A stretch of 64,000 nucleotides of DNA from Nocardioides acrostichi (GCF_015319165.1 NZ_JADIVZ010000011.1:1-64000), one strand, 5' to 3'. Positions 17,561 to 26,488 are shown, counted from the stretch's first letter. Notes: generated by a model not told the origin, from the sequence alone. Made by a program: numbers and translations.

Positions 17561-20500
17561 ATGCCCCACAGCCGTCACCCTCGAGGGACGTGGCGTTGGA
17601 CAGCGGTGGGCGCCAGCGCGCTCGCGCTCGCGCTCGCCGCGGCGGCACCCTCGATGTCGCAGGACGCCGGCCAGACGCCGAGCAAGCCGACGCTCACCAG
17701 CGCCGACGGTGCGGCCATGGTCAGCGGTCAGGTGGCGGCGTCCGCCACGGGGGTCGCCAACACGCGCGTGCTCTCCACCGACCCCGCGGACTGGGAGGCC
17801 GGCCGCTACCTCGTGCAGTTCTCCGATGCGCCTGCCGCGACCTACGCCGGCGGCATCACCGGCTACCCGGCCACGGCACCGGTGGCCGGACGCCGCCTGG
17901 CGACCGACTCCCGGCCGGTCCAGCGCTACCAGGACTACCTGACCGGTGAGCAGGACGCGGCCCTCGACGCCGTGGACTCCCGGCCGATCTACCGCTACAC
18001 CACCGTGCTCAACGGCGTCGCCGCCGATCTCACCGCGGCTCAGGCTGCCGAGCTCGCCGGTCGCTCCGACGTGACCGCGATCTCCGCCGACACCATGCAG
18101 CCGCTCGACGAGGCGCAGCCGAGCTCGTCCTCGGACTTCTTGAAGATGGACAAGGTCTGGAAGCAGACCGGCGGCCGGGCCAAGGCCGGTCGCGGGGAGG
18201 TCGTCGGCGTCATCGACACCGGCATCCGCCCCGACAGCCGCTCGTTCCGGCACCTCAAGGGCCAGCACGCGCCCGCCGGCTGGCAGGGCACCTGCGACAC
18301 CGGCGAGGACGACTCCTTCCCGAGCGACGGGTGCAACGGCAAGATCATCGGGGCGCGCTACTACGTGTCCGGCTTCGGTGCCGAGAACCTCTCCAGCGTC
18401 GAGTACCTCTCCCCGCGTGACGCGGTCGGGCACGGCACTCACACCTCGTCGACCGCCGCAGGCAACCGGGTGCGGCACGCCTTCATCGACGGCAAGGACT
18501 ACGGCGCCATCGGCGGCATCGCCCCGGGCGCCTCGATCGCCATGTACAAGGCGTGCTGGCAGGGCGAGGACGGCGGCGGCTGCTACAGCTCCGACCTGGT
18601 CGCGGCCATCAACGACGCCGTGGCGGACGGCGTGGACGTCATCAACTACTCGATCGGCTCGCCGTACGAGGCCTACCCCTTCTCGCCGGCCGAGGAGGCG
18701 TTCATGAACGCCGCGGCCAGCGGCGTGTTCGTCTCCGCGTCCGCGGGCAATAGCGGTCCCGAGCCCAGCACGCTGGACCACCCCAGCCCGTGGGTCACGA
18801 CCGTGGCCGCGAGCACCTGGCGGGTCAGTGAGCAGAAGCTCGTGCTCGGCGACGGCCAGGAGTTCGTGGGCGCCTCCCTGACCGACTCCCTGCCCGACCA
18901 GACGCCGATGGTGCTCTCCGAGGACGCCATGGCGGACGGCTCGACCGCCAAGGCCGCGCGACTGTGTGCGACCGGATCCCTGGATCCGGACCAGGTCGCG
19001 GGACGTCTCGTGGTCTGCATCCGCGGTACGAACGCGCGCACGGAGAAGTCGCAGACCGTCGCGGACGCCGGGGGAGTGGGCATGGTGCTGCTCAACCCGA
19101 CCGACATCTCGGCGACCTTCGCCGACGTGCACTCCGTGCCGTCGGTGCACCTCGAGAACACCGCCTACGACGCGGTCATGGCCTACCTCGACACCGCGGA
19201 TCCCACCGGCGCCATCGTGCCGACCGTCGTGGGCGACTCGGTCACCCAGGCGCCCGCCGTGGCCGGCTTCAGCTCCCGCGGGCCGAGCCAGACCACCGGT
19301 GGGGATCTGCTCAAGCCCGACATCGCCGCCCCCGGCGTCGACGTGCTGGCCTCGGTCGCCAAGACCTCGCTGACCAACGGGCGGGCCTTCGACTTCGAGA
19401 GCGGAACCTCGATGGCGGCCCCGCACGTGGCGGGCGTCGCGACCCTGCTCAAGGCGGCCCATCCGGACTGGAGCGTCGCCGAGGTCAAGTCGGCGATGAT
19501 GCTCGCGGCCGGCGACACGGTCGGCACCACCTCGCCGTTCGCGCAGGGCGCCGGCAACGTGCGTCCCGTCCAGGCCATGAACCCGCTGCTCGTCCTGGAC
19601 TCCGGCCTGGCCGACTGGCAGGGCTACCTCCAGTACGAGGGCTGGGCCAGCGCCAGCGACGACGTCACCAGCGTCTCGGGCCCCCAGCTGAACCTCGCAT
19701 CCTTCGGCGCGGGAGCCGTGGTGGGCGACCTCGAGGTGCAGCGCACCTTCACGAGCGTGGCCTCTCGCCCGCGCACCTTCAGCGTCGCCGGGTCGGTCCC
19801 GGGATGGGACGTGAGCGTGGACCAGAAGACCTTCACGATCCGCCCTGGTGCCTCGAAGACGGTGACCTTCACCTTCCGGCGCACCGACGCCTTCCTGCAC
19901 CAGTACGCGACGGGCCGGGTCACGCTCACCAGTGGTCACCGCAGCCTGACCATGCCGGTCGCGCTGCGCCCCTCCTCGAGCGCCTTCGCCGACGCCGACG
20001 TCGTCGCCGATGCCTCGAAGGGCTCGACCTCGCTGTCCCTCGTGCCCGGCACGACGGGGGCGGTCACGACGTCGGTGGCCGGCTTCACCGCGGCGACGGA
20101 CGTCAGCGACGAGGTGGGCTTCGAGGACGCCACCATCCCCTCGCAGCCCGAGGCCTCGGACAGCATCAACGCCTACGACCTCACGATCCCGCGGCACACG
20201 GTGCTGGGCCGGATCACACTCGATGCCGACGACCCGGACGACGACCTCGACCTGTGGGTCTACCGGGTCTCCGACGACGGAAGCCAGCGTCTGGTCGGTG
20301 GATCGGCCCTGACCTACACCGGTGACGAGCAGTTCACCTGGGGCAACTACGACATCTCGCCGGTCTGGGGTGAGCTCAAGCCTGGCTCCTACCGTGTCTA
20401 CGTGCAGGGCCGGACACCGGCCGACGATGCCACGACGACCGCGGGCTACCGCCTGCGCACCTGGGTGGTGACGCAGGACGACGTGGCCAACGTGACGGCG

Positions 20501-20650
20501 ACCCAGTCCACCGCCGCGGCCACGGCCGGCGATCCCGTCCGGATCGACCTGGCTTGGCAGGATCTCGGGGCGGACGGCGACTACCTGGGCCTGGTCACCA
20601 GTTCGGTGGCCGACGAGCAGGCCCAGGCGATCGTGGAGCTGGACCAGTGA
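17561..20650 (+). CDS. Large secreted S8 (subtilisin-type) serine protease
   Basis: This 1029-residue protease has a signal peptide (SALALALAAAAPSMSQ), an I9-type propeptide (about 75-180, including YIVQF-like RYLVQFSDAP and YTTVLNGVAADLT) and an S8 catalytic domain. The triad is Asp219 (VVGVIDTGI), His291 (GHGTHTSSTAAG) and Ser617 (GTSMAAPHVAG), with oxyanion Asn in SASAGNSGPEPS. A PA domain is inserted (about 400-540), and Fn3-like and beta domains follow the catalytic unit, with a pre-peptidase-like domain near the C-terminus (DDPDDDLDLWVYRVSDDG). This layout matches plant-type/cucumisin-like subtilases of actinobacteria. ATG 17561 is chosen for the signal peptide. It is next to an Ig-like secreted protein. 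Confidence 0.88.
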   Translation: MPHSRHPRGTWRWTAVGASALALALAAAAPSMSQDAGQTPSKPTLTSADGAAMVSGQVAASATGVANTRVLSTDPADWEAGRYLVQFSDAPAATYAGGITGYPATAPVAGRRLATDSRPVQRYQDYLTGEQDAALDAVDSRPIYRYTTVLNGVAADLTAAQAAELAGRSDVTAISADTMQPLDEAQPSSSSDFLKMDKVWKQTGGRAKAGRGEVVGVIDTGIRPDSRSFRHLKGQHAPAGWQGTCDTGEDDSFPSDGCNGKIIGARYYVSGFGAENLSSVEYLSPRDAVGHGTHTSSTAAGNRVRHAFIDGKDYGAIGGIAPGASIAMYKACWQGEDGGGCYSSDLVAAINDAVADGVDVINYSIGSPYEAYPFSPAEEAFMNAAASGVFVSASAGNSGPEPSTLDHPSPWVTTVAASTWRVSEQKLVLGDGQEFVGASLTDSLPDQTPMVLSEDAMADGSTAKAARLCATGSLDPDQVAGRLVVCIRGTNARTEKSQTVADAGGVGMVLLNPTDISATFADVHSVPSVHLENTAYDAVMAYLDTADPTGAIVPTVVGDSVTQAPAVAGFSSRGPSQTTGGDLLKPDIAAPGVDVLASVAKTSLTNGRAFDFESGTSMAAPHVAGVATLLKAAHPDWSVAEVKSAMMLAAGDTVGTTSPFAQGAGNVRPVQAMNPLLVLDSGLADWQGYLQYEGWASASDDVTSVSGPQLNLASFGAGAVVGDLEVQRTFTSVASRPRTFSVAGSVPGWDVSVDQKTFTIRPGASKTVTFTFRRTDAFLHQYATGRVTLTSGHRSLTMPVALRPSSSAFADADVVADASKGSTSLSLVPGTTGAVTTSVAGFTAATDVSDEVGFEDATIPSQPEASDSINAYDLTIPRHTVLGRITLDADDPDDDLDLWVYRVSDDGSQRLVGGSALTYTGDEQFTWGNYDISPVWGELKPGSYRVYVQGRTPADDATTTAGYRLRTWVVTQDDVANVTATQSTAAATAGDPVRIDLAWQDLGADGDYLGLVTSSVADEQAQAIVELDQ

Positions 20651-20715
20651 ACCGCGCGAGGTCGGCACGCAGCCGCACCGAAGACCAGAGAACGCAGGAG
20701 CAGGGGATCGAGACG

Positions 20716-21822
20716 ATGGCCATGACGAGCACCGGACGACGCCGCGGCCTGGGCAGGAGCGTGCTCGGCGCGGTCGTGGCGGGGGCGGTGCTGCTCGTGC
20801 TGGCGGCGCCGGCGGCGATCGCCCAGACGGCGACCTCCCTCACGGTGGCGCTCACCACGAGCGCCCTCTACGGGCAGAGCGTCACCGCCACCGCCACCGT
20901 GGCCGACGCGGTGCCGGGCACCGTCCAGTTCGCCGTGGACGGCACAAACCTGGGCGACCCCGTCGCGGTGGGCACCGACGGCACGGCGACCAGCCCGGCC
21001 TTCGCGGTGTTTCCGGACGTCGAGCTGACGGCGTCCTTCGAGCCCACCGACGACACCTTCGACTCCTCCGAGGCATCTCGCACCCTCGCCGTCGACTCGA
21101 CGGCGACGACGACCGAGGTGAGCGTGACCGCCACGACCATCACCGCCACCGTCACCCCGGTGGCCCCGGGGGCCGGGCCGGCGGTCGGCTACGTGGACTT
21201 CTTCCTCGACGGCTACTCGATCACCGGGGCCTACCTGCGCAACGGCTCGGCCACGATCGACTACCGCGTGCCCACCGACCACGCCCACGACGTCTCGGCC
21301 TTCTACCTCGGTTCCAACGGGGATCTGAAGCTCTCCTACACGACCTACACGCGAGACAACCCCAGCATCGACGCGACCGTCGCCAGCAGTCGGCCGCGGG
21401 CCGCCTCGGGGTGGTACCGCGCCCCCGTCACGGTGCGGTTCGCCTGCGCCGCGACGTCGGCACCCCTCGACGACGACGGGTGCGCGCCGGACCGGGTGGT
21501 GGCCACCGAGGGCGCACGACAGTTCGTGACCGGATCGGTCAGCGCGACCGACGGCGGCTCCGCCACGGCGCGACAGGTCGTCTACCTCGACGCCACGCGA
21601 CCCGTGGTACGCATCCGCGGGGTGCGCGACGGCGAGGTCTACGCACATCGCAAGACCGTGCGCTGCCGTGCCTCCGACGCCCTTTCGGGCCTGGCCGGTC
21701 CCTGTGTGCTGCACCAGCGCCGGGTCGACCGCGCGCACGGATTCGTGATCCGCTACCGGGCCCGGGCGGTCGACGAGGCCGGCAACCGCCGCGTGGTCTC
21801 GGGCCACTACCGGGTGCGGTGA
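20716..21822 (+). CDS. Secreted Ig-like (Big3/Big5-type) repeat protein with C-terminal Cys module
   Basis: At 368 residues it has a signal peptide (GLGRSVLGAVVAGAVLLVLA...AIAQ). One bacterial Ig-like domain follows (TSLTVALTTSALYGQSVTATATV...GTVQFAVDG), then a second beta domain (TTTEVSVTATTITATVTPVAPG). A C-terminal module (about 220-368) contains paired cysteines in VRFACAA..DDDGCAP and RCRASDALSGLAGPC, ending GHYRVR. The same module ends the protein at 23339. A GTG at 20647 overlaps the protease stop (GTGA) and could be a coupled start, but ATG 20716 gives the proper signal peptide. No enzyme motif is visible; an adhesive or structural role is inferred. Confidence 0.75.
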   Translation: MAMTSTGRRRGLGRSVLGAVVAGAVLLVLAAPAAIAQTATSLTVALTTSALYGQSVTATATVADAVPGTVQFAVDGTNLGDPVAVGTDGTATSPAFAVFPDVELTASFEPTDDTFDSSEASRTLAVDSTATTTEVSVTATTITATVTPVAPGAGPAVGYVDFFLDGYSITGAYLRNGSATIDYRVPTDHAHDVSAFYLGSNGDLKLSYTTYTRDNPSIDATVASSRPRAASGWYRAPVTVRFACAATSAPLDDDGCAPDRVVATEGARQFVTGSVSATDGGSATARQVVYLDATRPVVRIRGVRDGEVYAHRKTVRCRASDALSGLAGPCVLHQRRVDRAHGFVIRYRARAVDEAGNRRVVSGHYRVR

Positions 21823-21830
21823 CAAGACAC

Positions 21831-21938
21831 CTCGCCGGCTGTGGCCCCGAGACTCCCGGCCGGCGAGGTTCCCGGGGCGACCCGGAGTGTGGTGAGGAAC
21901 CCCTCGCCGGCCGGCACCGAGACTCCCGGCCGGCGGGG
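21831..21938. terminator. Twin GC-rich hairpins between convergent genes
   Basis: Two nearly identical hairpins lie in tandem: CCTCGCCGGC ... GCCGGCGAGG (21831-21869) and CCCTCGCCGGCCGG ... CCGGCCGGCGGG (about 21900-21938). Both share the internal CGAGACTCCCGGCCGGCG. Placed between the stops of the Ig-like gene and the minus-strand regulator, they probably stop transcription from both sides. Confidence 0.6.
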
Positions 21939-21970
21939 CCCGACGTGCCGGTGCTCGTGGGAGCGGTGCC

Positions 21971-23071
21971 CTAGGAGACGGTGCGTGCGGCCAGCCGCGC
22001 TCGGGAGGAGGCGCCGGAGTCCGAGGCGAGCGGGCGGGGGCGAGCCGGTGGCGGATCTCCGGGATGCGCGGCCCATTCGTCGTCGGTGCCGTGCACGAGT
22101 CCGGCCTCGCTGGCCAGCAGCGCAAGCTGGAAGCGGTTGTTGGCCCCCAGCTGCTCTTCGAGCGCGAGCACCCGTCGGCGCAGGGTGCGGTCGCTGATCG
22201 AGAGCTGCCGGGCGATGGCACCGTCGCTGAACCCGGAGGCCATGAGCCGCAGGATCGCGATCTGGGAGGCCTGCGCCTTGTCGGCCTGCTCGTCGTCGAC
22301 GTCGGGCACCGACGGGGTGCCCTGGTCCCACATGAGCTCGAAGAGCGCCCCCAGGGCGCGCACGAAGGGTTCGTGGGTGATGAAGACCGCGTGCATGGTG
22401 GCGAGGTCGGTGCCCAGGCTGAGTGGCATCACCGCAGTGCGCTCGTCGAAGATGGCGATCTTGAGGCTCAGGTTGCGATAGACGCGGCTGCGCAGCCCCA
22501 GGCGCATGCCCTCGTGCAGGGCCTCGACGTGCTCGGGGTCGCGGTAGGCGCCCTGCCCGTGCAGAACCCGGATCTGCACCCCCCGCTCCAGGGCGCGCCG
22601 CTCCCAGGGGCTCAGGCTGCGGGTCGGACCGGCGATGTAGGGGGGCGCGTCGCAGAACACCGCGTCCTCCTCGGTCGCGTCGAGCAGCGAGCTGAGTCGG
22701 TCGACGATGAGCTCGCTCCCGGTGACGATGTCGAAGAGCAGACGGGGGTCGACCGCCCGCCGTCCCGCGGCGTAGAGGTGGTGCATCAACTGCGCCTGGT
22801 GCTCGACTTCGTCGAGCTGGTGGCGCAGGAGGGTCGCCATCCGGCCGAACCCGGTGGCGGGGTCCGCCGGCACCGTCTCGGGGCCGATCCGGCGCACCAG
22901 CCCGGCCCCAGCCAGCCTGCGACGCGACTCCGCGACGGTGGAGGCGGGGAGTCCGCAGTGCGCGGCCAGCGCCTCGCTGGAGGATCCGGGCTCACTCAGC
23001 CAGGCCCGGTAGACCTCGAGATCCTCCAGCTTCAAGCCGAGGAACTCCCACGTCTCCTTCTCGACGCTCAT
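21971..23071 (-). CDS. TrmB/LuxR-type transcriptional regulator
   Basis: This 366-residue regulator has two DNA-binding regions. The N-terminal winged helix resembles TrmB (LEVYRAWLSEPGSSSEALAAHCGLPASTVAESRRRLAGAGLVRRI); the C-terminal LuxR/GerE-type HTH is at about 275-330 (QIAILRLMASGFSDGAIARQLSISDRTLRRRVLALEEQLGANNRFQLALLA). The middle (DIVTGSELIVDRLSSLLDATEEDAVFCDAPPY) is the phospholipase-D-like or sensor part seen in this actinobacterial family. It sits between two secreted proteins that share a module, so control of one or both is plausible but unproven. The ligand is unknown. Confidence 0.8.
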   Translation of the reverse strand: MSVEKETWEFLGLKLEDLEVYRAWLSEPGSSSEALAAHCGLPASTVAESRRRLAGAGLVRRIGPETVPADPATGFGRMATLLRHQLDEVEHQAQLMHHLYAAGRRAVDPRLLFDIVTGSELIVDRLSSLLDATEEDAVFCDAPPYIAGPTRSLSPWERRALERGVQIRVLHGQGAYRDPEHVEALHEGMRLGLRSRVYRNLSLKIAIFDERTAVMPLSLGTDLATMHAVFITHEPFVRALGALFELMWDQGTPSVPDVDDEQADKAQASQIAILRLMASGFSDGAIARQLSISDRTLRRRVLALEEQLGANNRFQLALLASEAGLVHGTDDEWAAHPGDPPPARPRPLASDSGASSRARLAARTVS

Positions 23072-23144
23072 CGCGGCATCCTCTTCCGTCTCGTGGGTGG
23101 GAGCCCATCATCTCGCGCGCGGCTGTGAGCGCACTGTGGGCACC

Positions 23145-23195
23145 GGCTCCCAGGGTCCGCCGGCTCCCAAGGTCCGCCGGCTCCCAGGGGCCGTC
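23145..23195. repeat. Three tandem 17-bp repeats
   Basis: GGCTCCCAGGGTCCGCC is repeated three times head to tail (23145-23161, 23162-23178, 23179-23195) with one and then two changes. It lies in the 267-bp divergent gap between the regulator and the secreted propeller protein, where direct repeats could be sites for a regulator. Confidence 0.55.
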
Positions 23196-23338
23196 GGGCG
23201 CGACGGCCAGGTCCAGACCGGCTGTCTGATTTCGGCCCTGACCGGTTGCGGCGCGCTGCGGCGTGCGCCCTTGCCTACCGTGCGGCTCTCAACACTTCAG
23301 CGTCGGGCCCTCCCCGGCGACCCAGAAACGGAGAAGAC

Positions 23339-25423
23339 GTGCAACCTCGACTTCGACCCCGCGCGGGGCTGGCCCTGCTGGGAATCCTGACCGGATCCCT
23401 GACGATCCTGCCGGCGCTCTCGACGACCGCGGCCGCCGCATCGGACGGGATCGCGTTCGGCGACCTCGTGGTCACCGACACCGCGACGGGTGTGCACCAC
23501 TACTCGGCCGACCTCTCCGCCAACGACGTGGTGGCCACGGGAACCTACCCGATGTCGGCGATCGCCGACGCGGCCGGCAACGTGTACTTCTCCGACTACT
23601 ACGGCAACTCGGTGAGCAAGGTCGCCGCCGACGGTTCGGGGACCACGACGCTGGCCGCGAAGCCGAACGCCAAGTTCCCGCGCGGGCTGGCCCTCGACGA
23701 CGACGGCAACGTGCTGTTCTCCGACTTCGGCAACTACCGAGTGGCGAGCATCGACTCGAGCGGGACCGTGACCAAGCTCGTGGGCTCCACCACGCCGGTC
23801 GACCTCGACGCGATCGACGGCGACATCGTCGTGGCCGACCAGGGCGCGAACTCGGTCTACCGGCTCAACGCCGACGGCACCAAGACCGTGCTGTCGACCG
23901 CCTTCGACACGCCTCAGGGAGTGACCGAGGACAGCGAGGGCAACGTCTACGTGACCGACCTGACGCCGGCGCTGTACAAGATCGCCCCGGACGGTACCCA
24001 GACCGTGCTGTCGACCCAGGTCAGCGGCGCGGGGATCGCGCTCGACGACGAGGGCGACGTCTTGAACGCCGACTACAAGAACGGTCGCATCGTCTCCATC
24101 GCACCCGACGGCACCATGAGCGTCGTGGTGACGGGGCTCACCGACCCGCGCGACGTCTTCGTGCAGGTCACCGCGCCGGTCTTCTCGGCCTCCGATGCCA
24201 CCACCGACGCGCGGGTGGGGGAGGAGTACTCCTACACCTACGCCGCGGGCTACACCGGGACGACGTCGGCCACGCCGCGCTACGAGGTCTCCGACGGTGA
24301 CCTGCCCCCGGGCCTGAGCCTGGATGCAGACTCCGGCACGCTGAGCGGGACGCCGACGGCGTCGGGTGAGTACACCTTCACCGTCTCGGCGTTCAACTCG
24401 CGCTTCGTCGTGCCCGCTCCGGAGACGACGATCACGGTGGGTGCTGCGAAGACCCCGCAGACCATCACGTTCACCTCGACCGCGCCGACGTCGCCGAAGG
24501 TGGGTGACTCCTACACCCCCACCGCCACCGGCGGTGACTCCGGCAACCCGGTCGTCTTCTCGGTGGCCACGGCCTCGAAGAGCGTGTGCAGCGTGAGCGA
24601 TGCGGTCGTGAGCTTCGACGCCGCGGGCACCTGCAAGGTGCTGGCCGACCAGGCCGGCTCCGATGACTACGACGCCGCCGCGACGGTCTCCCAGAGCATG
24701 AGCGTGACCGCCGCGGACTCCACGGTCGCGGTGAGTGTCTCTGCCGACACCCTCACCGCCACGGTGCGCGCCACCGACAGCCAGGTCGACCCCACCGGCA
24801 CGGTCGACTTCTCGGTCGACGGTACCCAGGTGGGCTCCGCGCAGGTGTCCGACGGCGTGGCGACGCTGACCTACACCGTTCCCACGGGCGCCAAGCACAC
24901 GGTGAGCGCCGCCTACTCCGGTGACGCCGCGCACGCGGCCGCGACGGGCAGCACGACGCGGGAGGATCCCTCCATCACCGCTCTCGTGGGCTCGGGCAAG
25001 CCGGCCTCCTCGTCGGGCTGGTTCACCTCCAAGGTCACGGTCTCCTTCACCTGCACCGGCGGCACCGGAACCTACACGTGCCCCGACGACGTGGTGCTGG
25101 GCGACGACGGTGCCGGACAGAGCGCCCAGGGTTCGGTCCAGGCCTCCGACGGTGGGGCGGACAGCGTCACCGTCTCGGGCATCGACATCGACCGCACCGC
25201 ACCTCGCGTGCTTGTGCGTGGGGTGAAGGCGAAGAAGACCTACTCCAGCCTGCGACACATCCGTTGCGCCGTGCACGACGCGGTCTCGGGAGCCGACGGC
25301 TGCAAGGTCCGCACCCACCGCACGCGGCGTCAGGGTCGCCCCGACATCGTGCGCTACGTCGTCGTCGGCAAGGACGTCGCCGGCAACGTGACGCGCAAGC
25401 GCGGGTTCTACAAGCTGCGCTGA
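23339..25423 (+). CDS. Secreted NHL/beta-propeller protein with Ig-like domains and C-terminal Cys module
   Basis: This 694-residue protein has a signal peptide (RAGLALLGILTGSLTILPAL...AAAAS). An NHL/SMP-30-like propeller of about 250 residues follows, with repeats such as DAAGNVYFSDYYGNSVSKVA and DDDGNVLFSDFGNYRVASID. Next are a putative Ig domain of the He_PIG type (YEVSDGDLPPGLSLDADSGT), a Big-like domain (GTVDFSVDGTQVGSAQV), and a C-terminal module (about 545-694) also found at the end of the protein encoded at 20716. GTG at 23339 follows CGGAGAAG; longer frames lack a signal. Role unknown; an extracellular binding or wall-surface function is likely. Confidence 0.78.
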   Translation: MQPRLRPRAGLALLGILTGSLTILPALSTTAAAASDGIAFGDLVVTDTATGVHHYSADLSANDVVATGTYPMSAIADAAGNVYFSDYYGNSVSKVAADGSGTTTLAAKPNAKFPRGLALDDDGNVLFSDFGNYRVASIDSSGTVTKLVGSTTPVDLDAIDGDIVVADQGANSVYRLNADGTKTVLSTAFDTPQGVTEDSEGNVYVTDLTPALYKIAPDGTQTVLSTQVSGAGIALDDEGDVLNADYKNGRIVSIAPDGTMSVVVTGLTDPRDVFVQVTAPVFSASDATTDARVGEEYSYTYAAGYTGTTSATPRYEVSDGDLPPGLSLDADSGTLSGTPTASGEYTFTVSAFNSRFVVPAPETTITVGAAKTPQTITFTSTAPTSPKVGDSYTPTATGGDSGNPVVFSVATASKSVCSVSDAVVSFDAAGTCKVLADQAGSDDYDAAATVSQSMSVTAADSTVAVSVSADTLTATVRATDSQVDPTGTVDFSVDGTQVGSAQVSDGVATLTYTVPTGAKHTVSAAYSGDAAHAAATGSTTREDPSITALVGSGKPASSSGWFTSKVTVSFTCTGGTGTYTCPDDVVLGDDGAGQSAQGSVQASDGGADSVTVSGIDIDRTAPRVLVRGVKAKKTYSSLRHIRCAVHDAVSGADGCKVRTHRTRRQGRPDIVRYVVVGKDVAGNVTRKRGFYKLR

Positions 25424-25443
25424 GGCCGGCGCCCGCGCCGTTG

Positions 25444-25479
25444 GTCCGGCCCCGAGCCCTCGTCGGCTCGGGGCCGGAC
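25444..25479. terminator. Bidirectional terminator
   Basis: Arms GTCCGGCCCCGAGCC (25444-25458) and GGCTCGGGGCCGGAC (25465-25479) form a perfect 15-bp stem with a 6-nt loop. It lies between the convergent propeller gene and the dioxygenase gene. Confidence 0.8.
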
Positions 25480-25496
25480 GCGCGCGCGGAGCGTCC

Positions 25497-26360
25497 TTAG
25501 AGGTCGATCGGCACGTGCAGGACGCTGTGGTAGCCGTCCTCGATGCTGCCGGTCGTGGTGGGGAGCTGGTCGACGCCGTTGTCGTCGCCGAACACGTTGT
25601 CGCTCGACAAAGAGATGCTCTCGAGGTTCTTCACCGATGCGCTGTAGCCGGTGGCGTTGCGGTACACGTGCATCGACGGCTTGCGCCGCATGGCCATCTG
25701 GGAGGTGGCGATCGGGTCGCCCCCGTTCAGGGCCTGCTTCTTGTTGGCGTACACCTCGAAGTGGATGTGCGGCCAGCGGCCGGAGTAGCAGGCGGGGTAG
25801 ATCGAGGTGAAGCGGACCCGGCCCTTGGCGTTGCTGACCTGGACCCCGCGCAGGTAGTTCTCGTCGGTGATGCCCTCGGAGTACATCGAGTACTTGCCCT
25901 CGCGGTTGCAGTGCCAGGCGTAGACCGCCAGGCCCTTGAGGGGCTTGCACGTCTCGGTCGAGGTGAGGCGCAGCACGAACGTGTGCTTGACGCCCGGCGC
26001 CTTGGTGGTGGAGTCGCCGAAGCTGCGCCGGATGTCGCGGCGCACGACCCCGGACTCGGTCAGCACGTCGGGTCCGTTGGAGCCGTCGCCGGGGTAGGGG
26101 CCGGCGGTCTCCTCGGGGATCTCCTCGGCGGTACACGTGCTGGTGCCGCTGCTCGCCAGGGCCGCGGCGCCCCCGGCGCCCGACCCGAGCAGGACGGCGG
26201 CCCCTCCGAGTCCGGCGGCCGAGAGCCCCATCAGCTTCAGGGCGGCCCGGCGGTCGCGCAGGTGCGCGAGGTCGAAGTGCAGGCCGCGGTCGAGCAGGTC
26301 GCCGCCCTGAGCCGGGTCGTGGGAGTGGTCGTGGTCGTGGTCGCGAGATGAGGAGGTCAT
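25497..26360 (-). CDS. Tat-exported intradiol ring-cleavage dioxygenase
   Basis: This 287-residue protein belongs to the extracytoplasmic intradiol dioxygenase family related to the protocatechuate 3,4-dioxygenase beta subunit. Non-haem Fe(III) enzymes of this family open catechol rings. Likely iron ligands are Tyr in NREGKYSMYSEG / TDENYLRG and Tyr-His-His in PACYSGRWPHIHFEVY. A Tat-type signal (DRRAALKLMGLSAAGLGGAA) follows an unusual His/Asp-rich N-terminus, DHDHDHSHD. ATG at 26360. It stands alone beside the fucosidase genes with no aromatic pathway nearby, so the natural substrate may be environmental or lignin-like phenolics. Confidence 0.88.
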   Translation of the reverse strand: MTSSSRDHDHDHSHDPAQGGDLLDRGLHFDLAHLRDRRAALKLMGLSAAGLGGAAVLLGSGAGGAAALASSGTSTCTAEEIPEETAGPYPGDGSNGPDVLTESGVVRRDIRRSFGDSTTKAPGVKHTFVLRLTSTETCKPLKGLAVYAWHCNREGKYSMYSEGITDENYLRGVQVSNAKGRVRFTSIYPACYSGRWPHIHFEVYANKKQALNGGDPIATSQMAMRRKPSMHVYRNATGYSASVKNLESISLSSDNVFGDDNGVDQLPTTTGSIEDGYHSVLHVPIDL

Positions 26361-26447
26361 GGCAGGAGTGCACAGCGCGAGGCTGGGAGAACCCGCTCGC
26401 CGGTCTGTGACCAGGCTGTGAGGTAGCGCCGGCCGCCTACGACGACG

Positions 26448-26488
26448 ACGGCCCCGGTCGTACCTCGCAGAGGCGCGACCGGGGCCGT
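26448..26488 (-). terminator. Terminator of the minus-strand fucosidase gene
   Basis: Arms ACGGCCCCGGTCG (26448-26460) and CGACCGGGGCCGT (26476-26488) form a 13-bp stem, starting about 20 bp after the fucosidase stop. Confidence 0.7.

Noticed and set aside
15887..20668. Very long open frame on the minus strand, more than 1500 codons
   Set aside because: It lies opposite the DUF3500 and S8 protease genes. Its translation is low-complexity (Arg, Gly, Val, Asp-rich) without domains, the usual antisense effect in GC-rich coding DNA.
20647..20715. GTG start for the Ig-like protein overlapping the protease stop
   Set aside because: It would add 23 charged residues before the signal peptide. ATG 20716 gives a normal signal, so the GTG is kept only as a finding.
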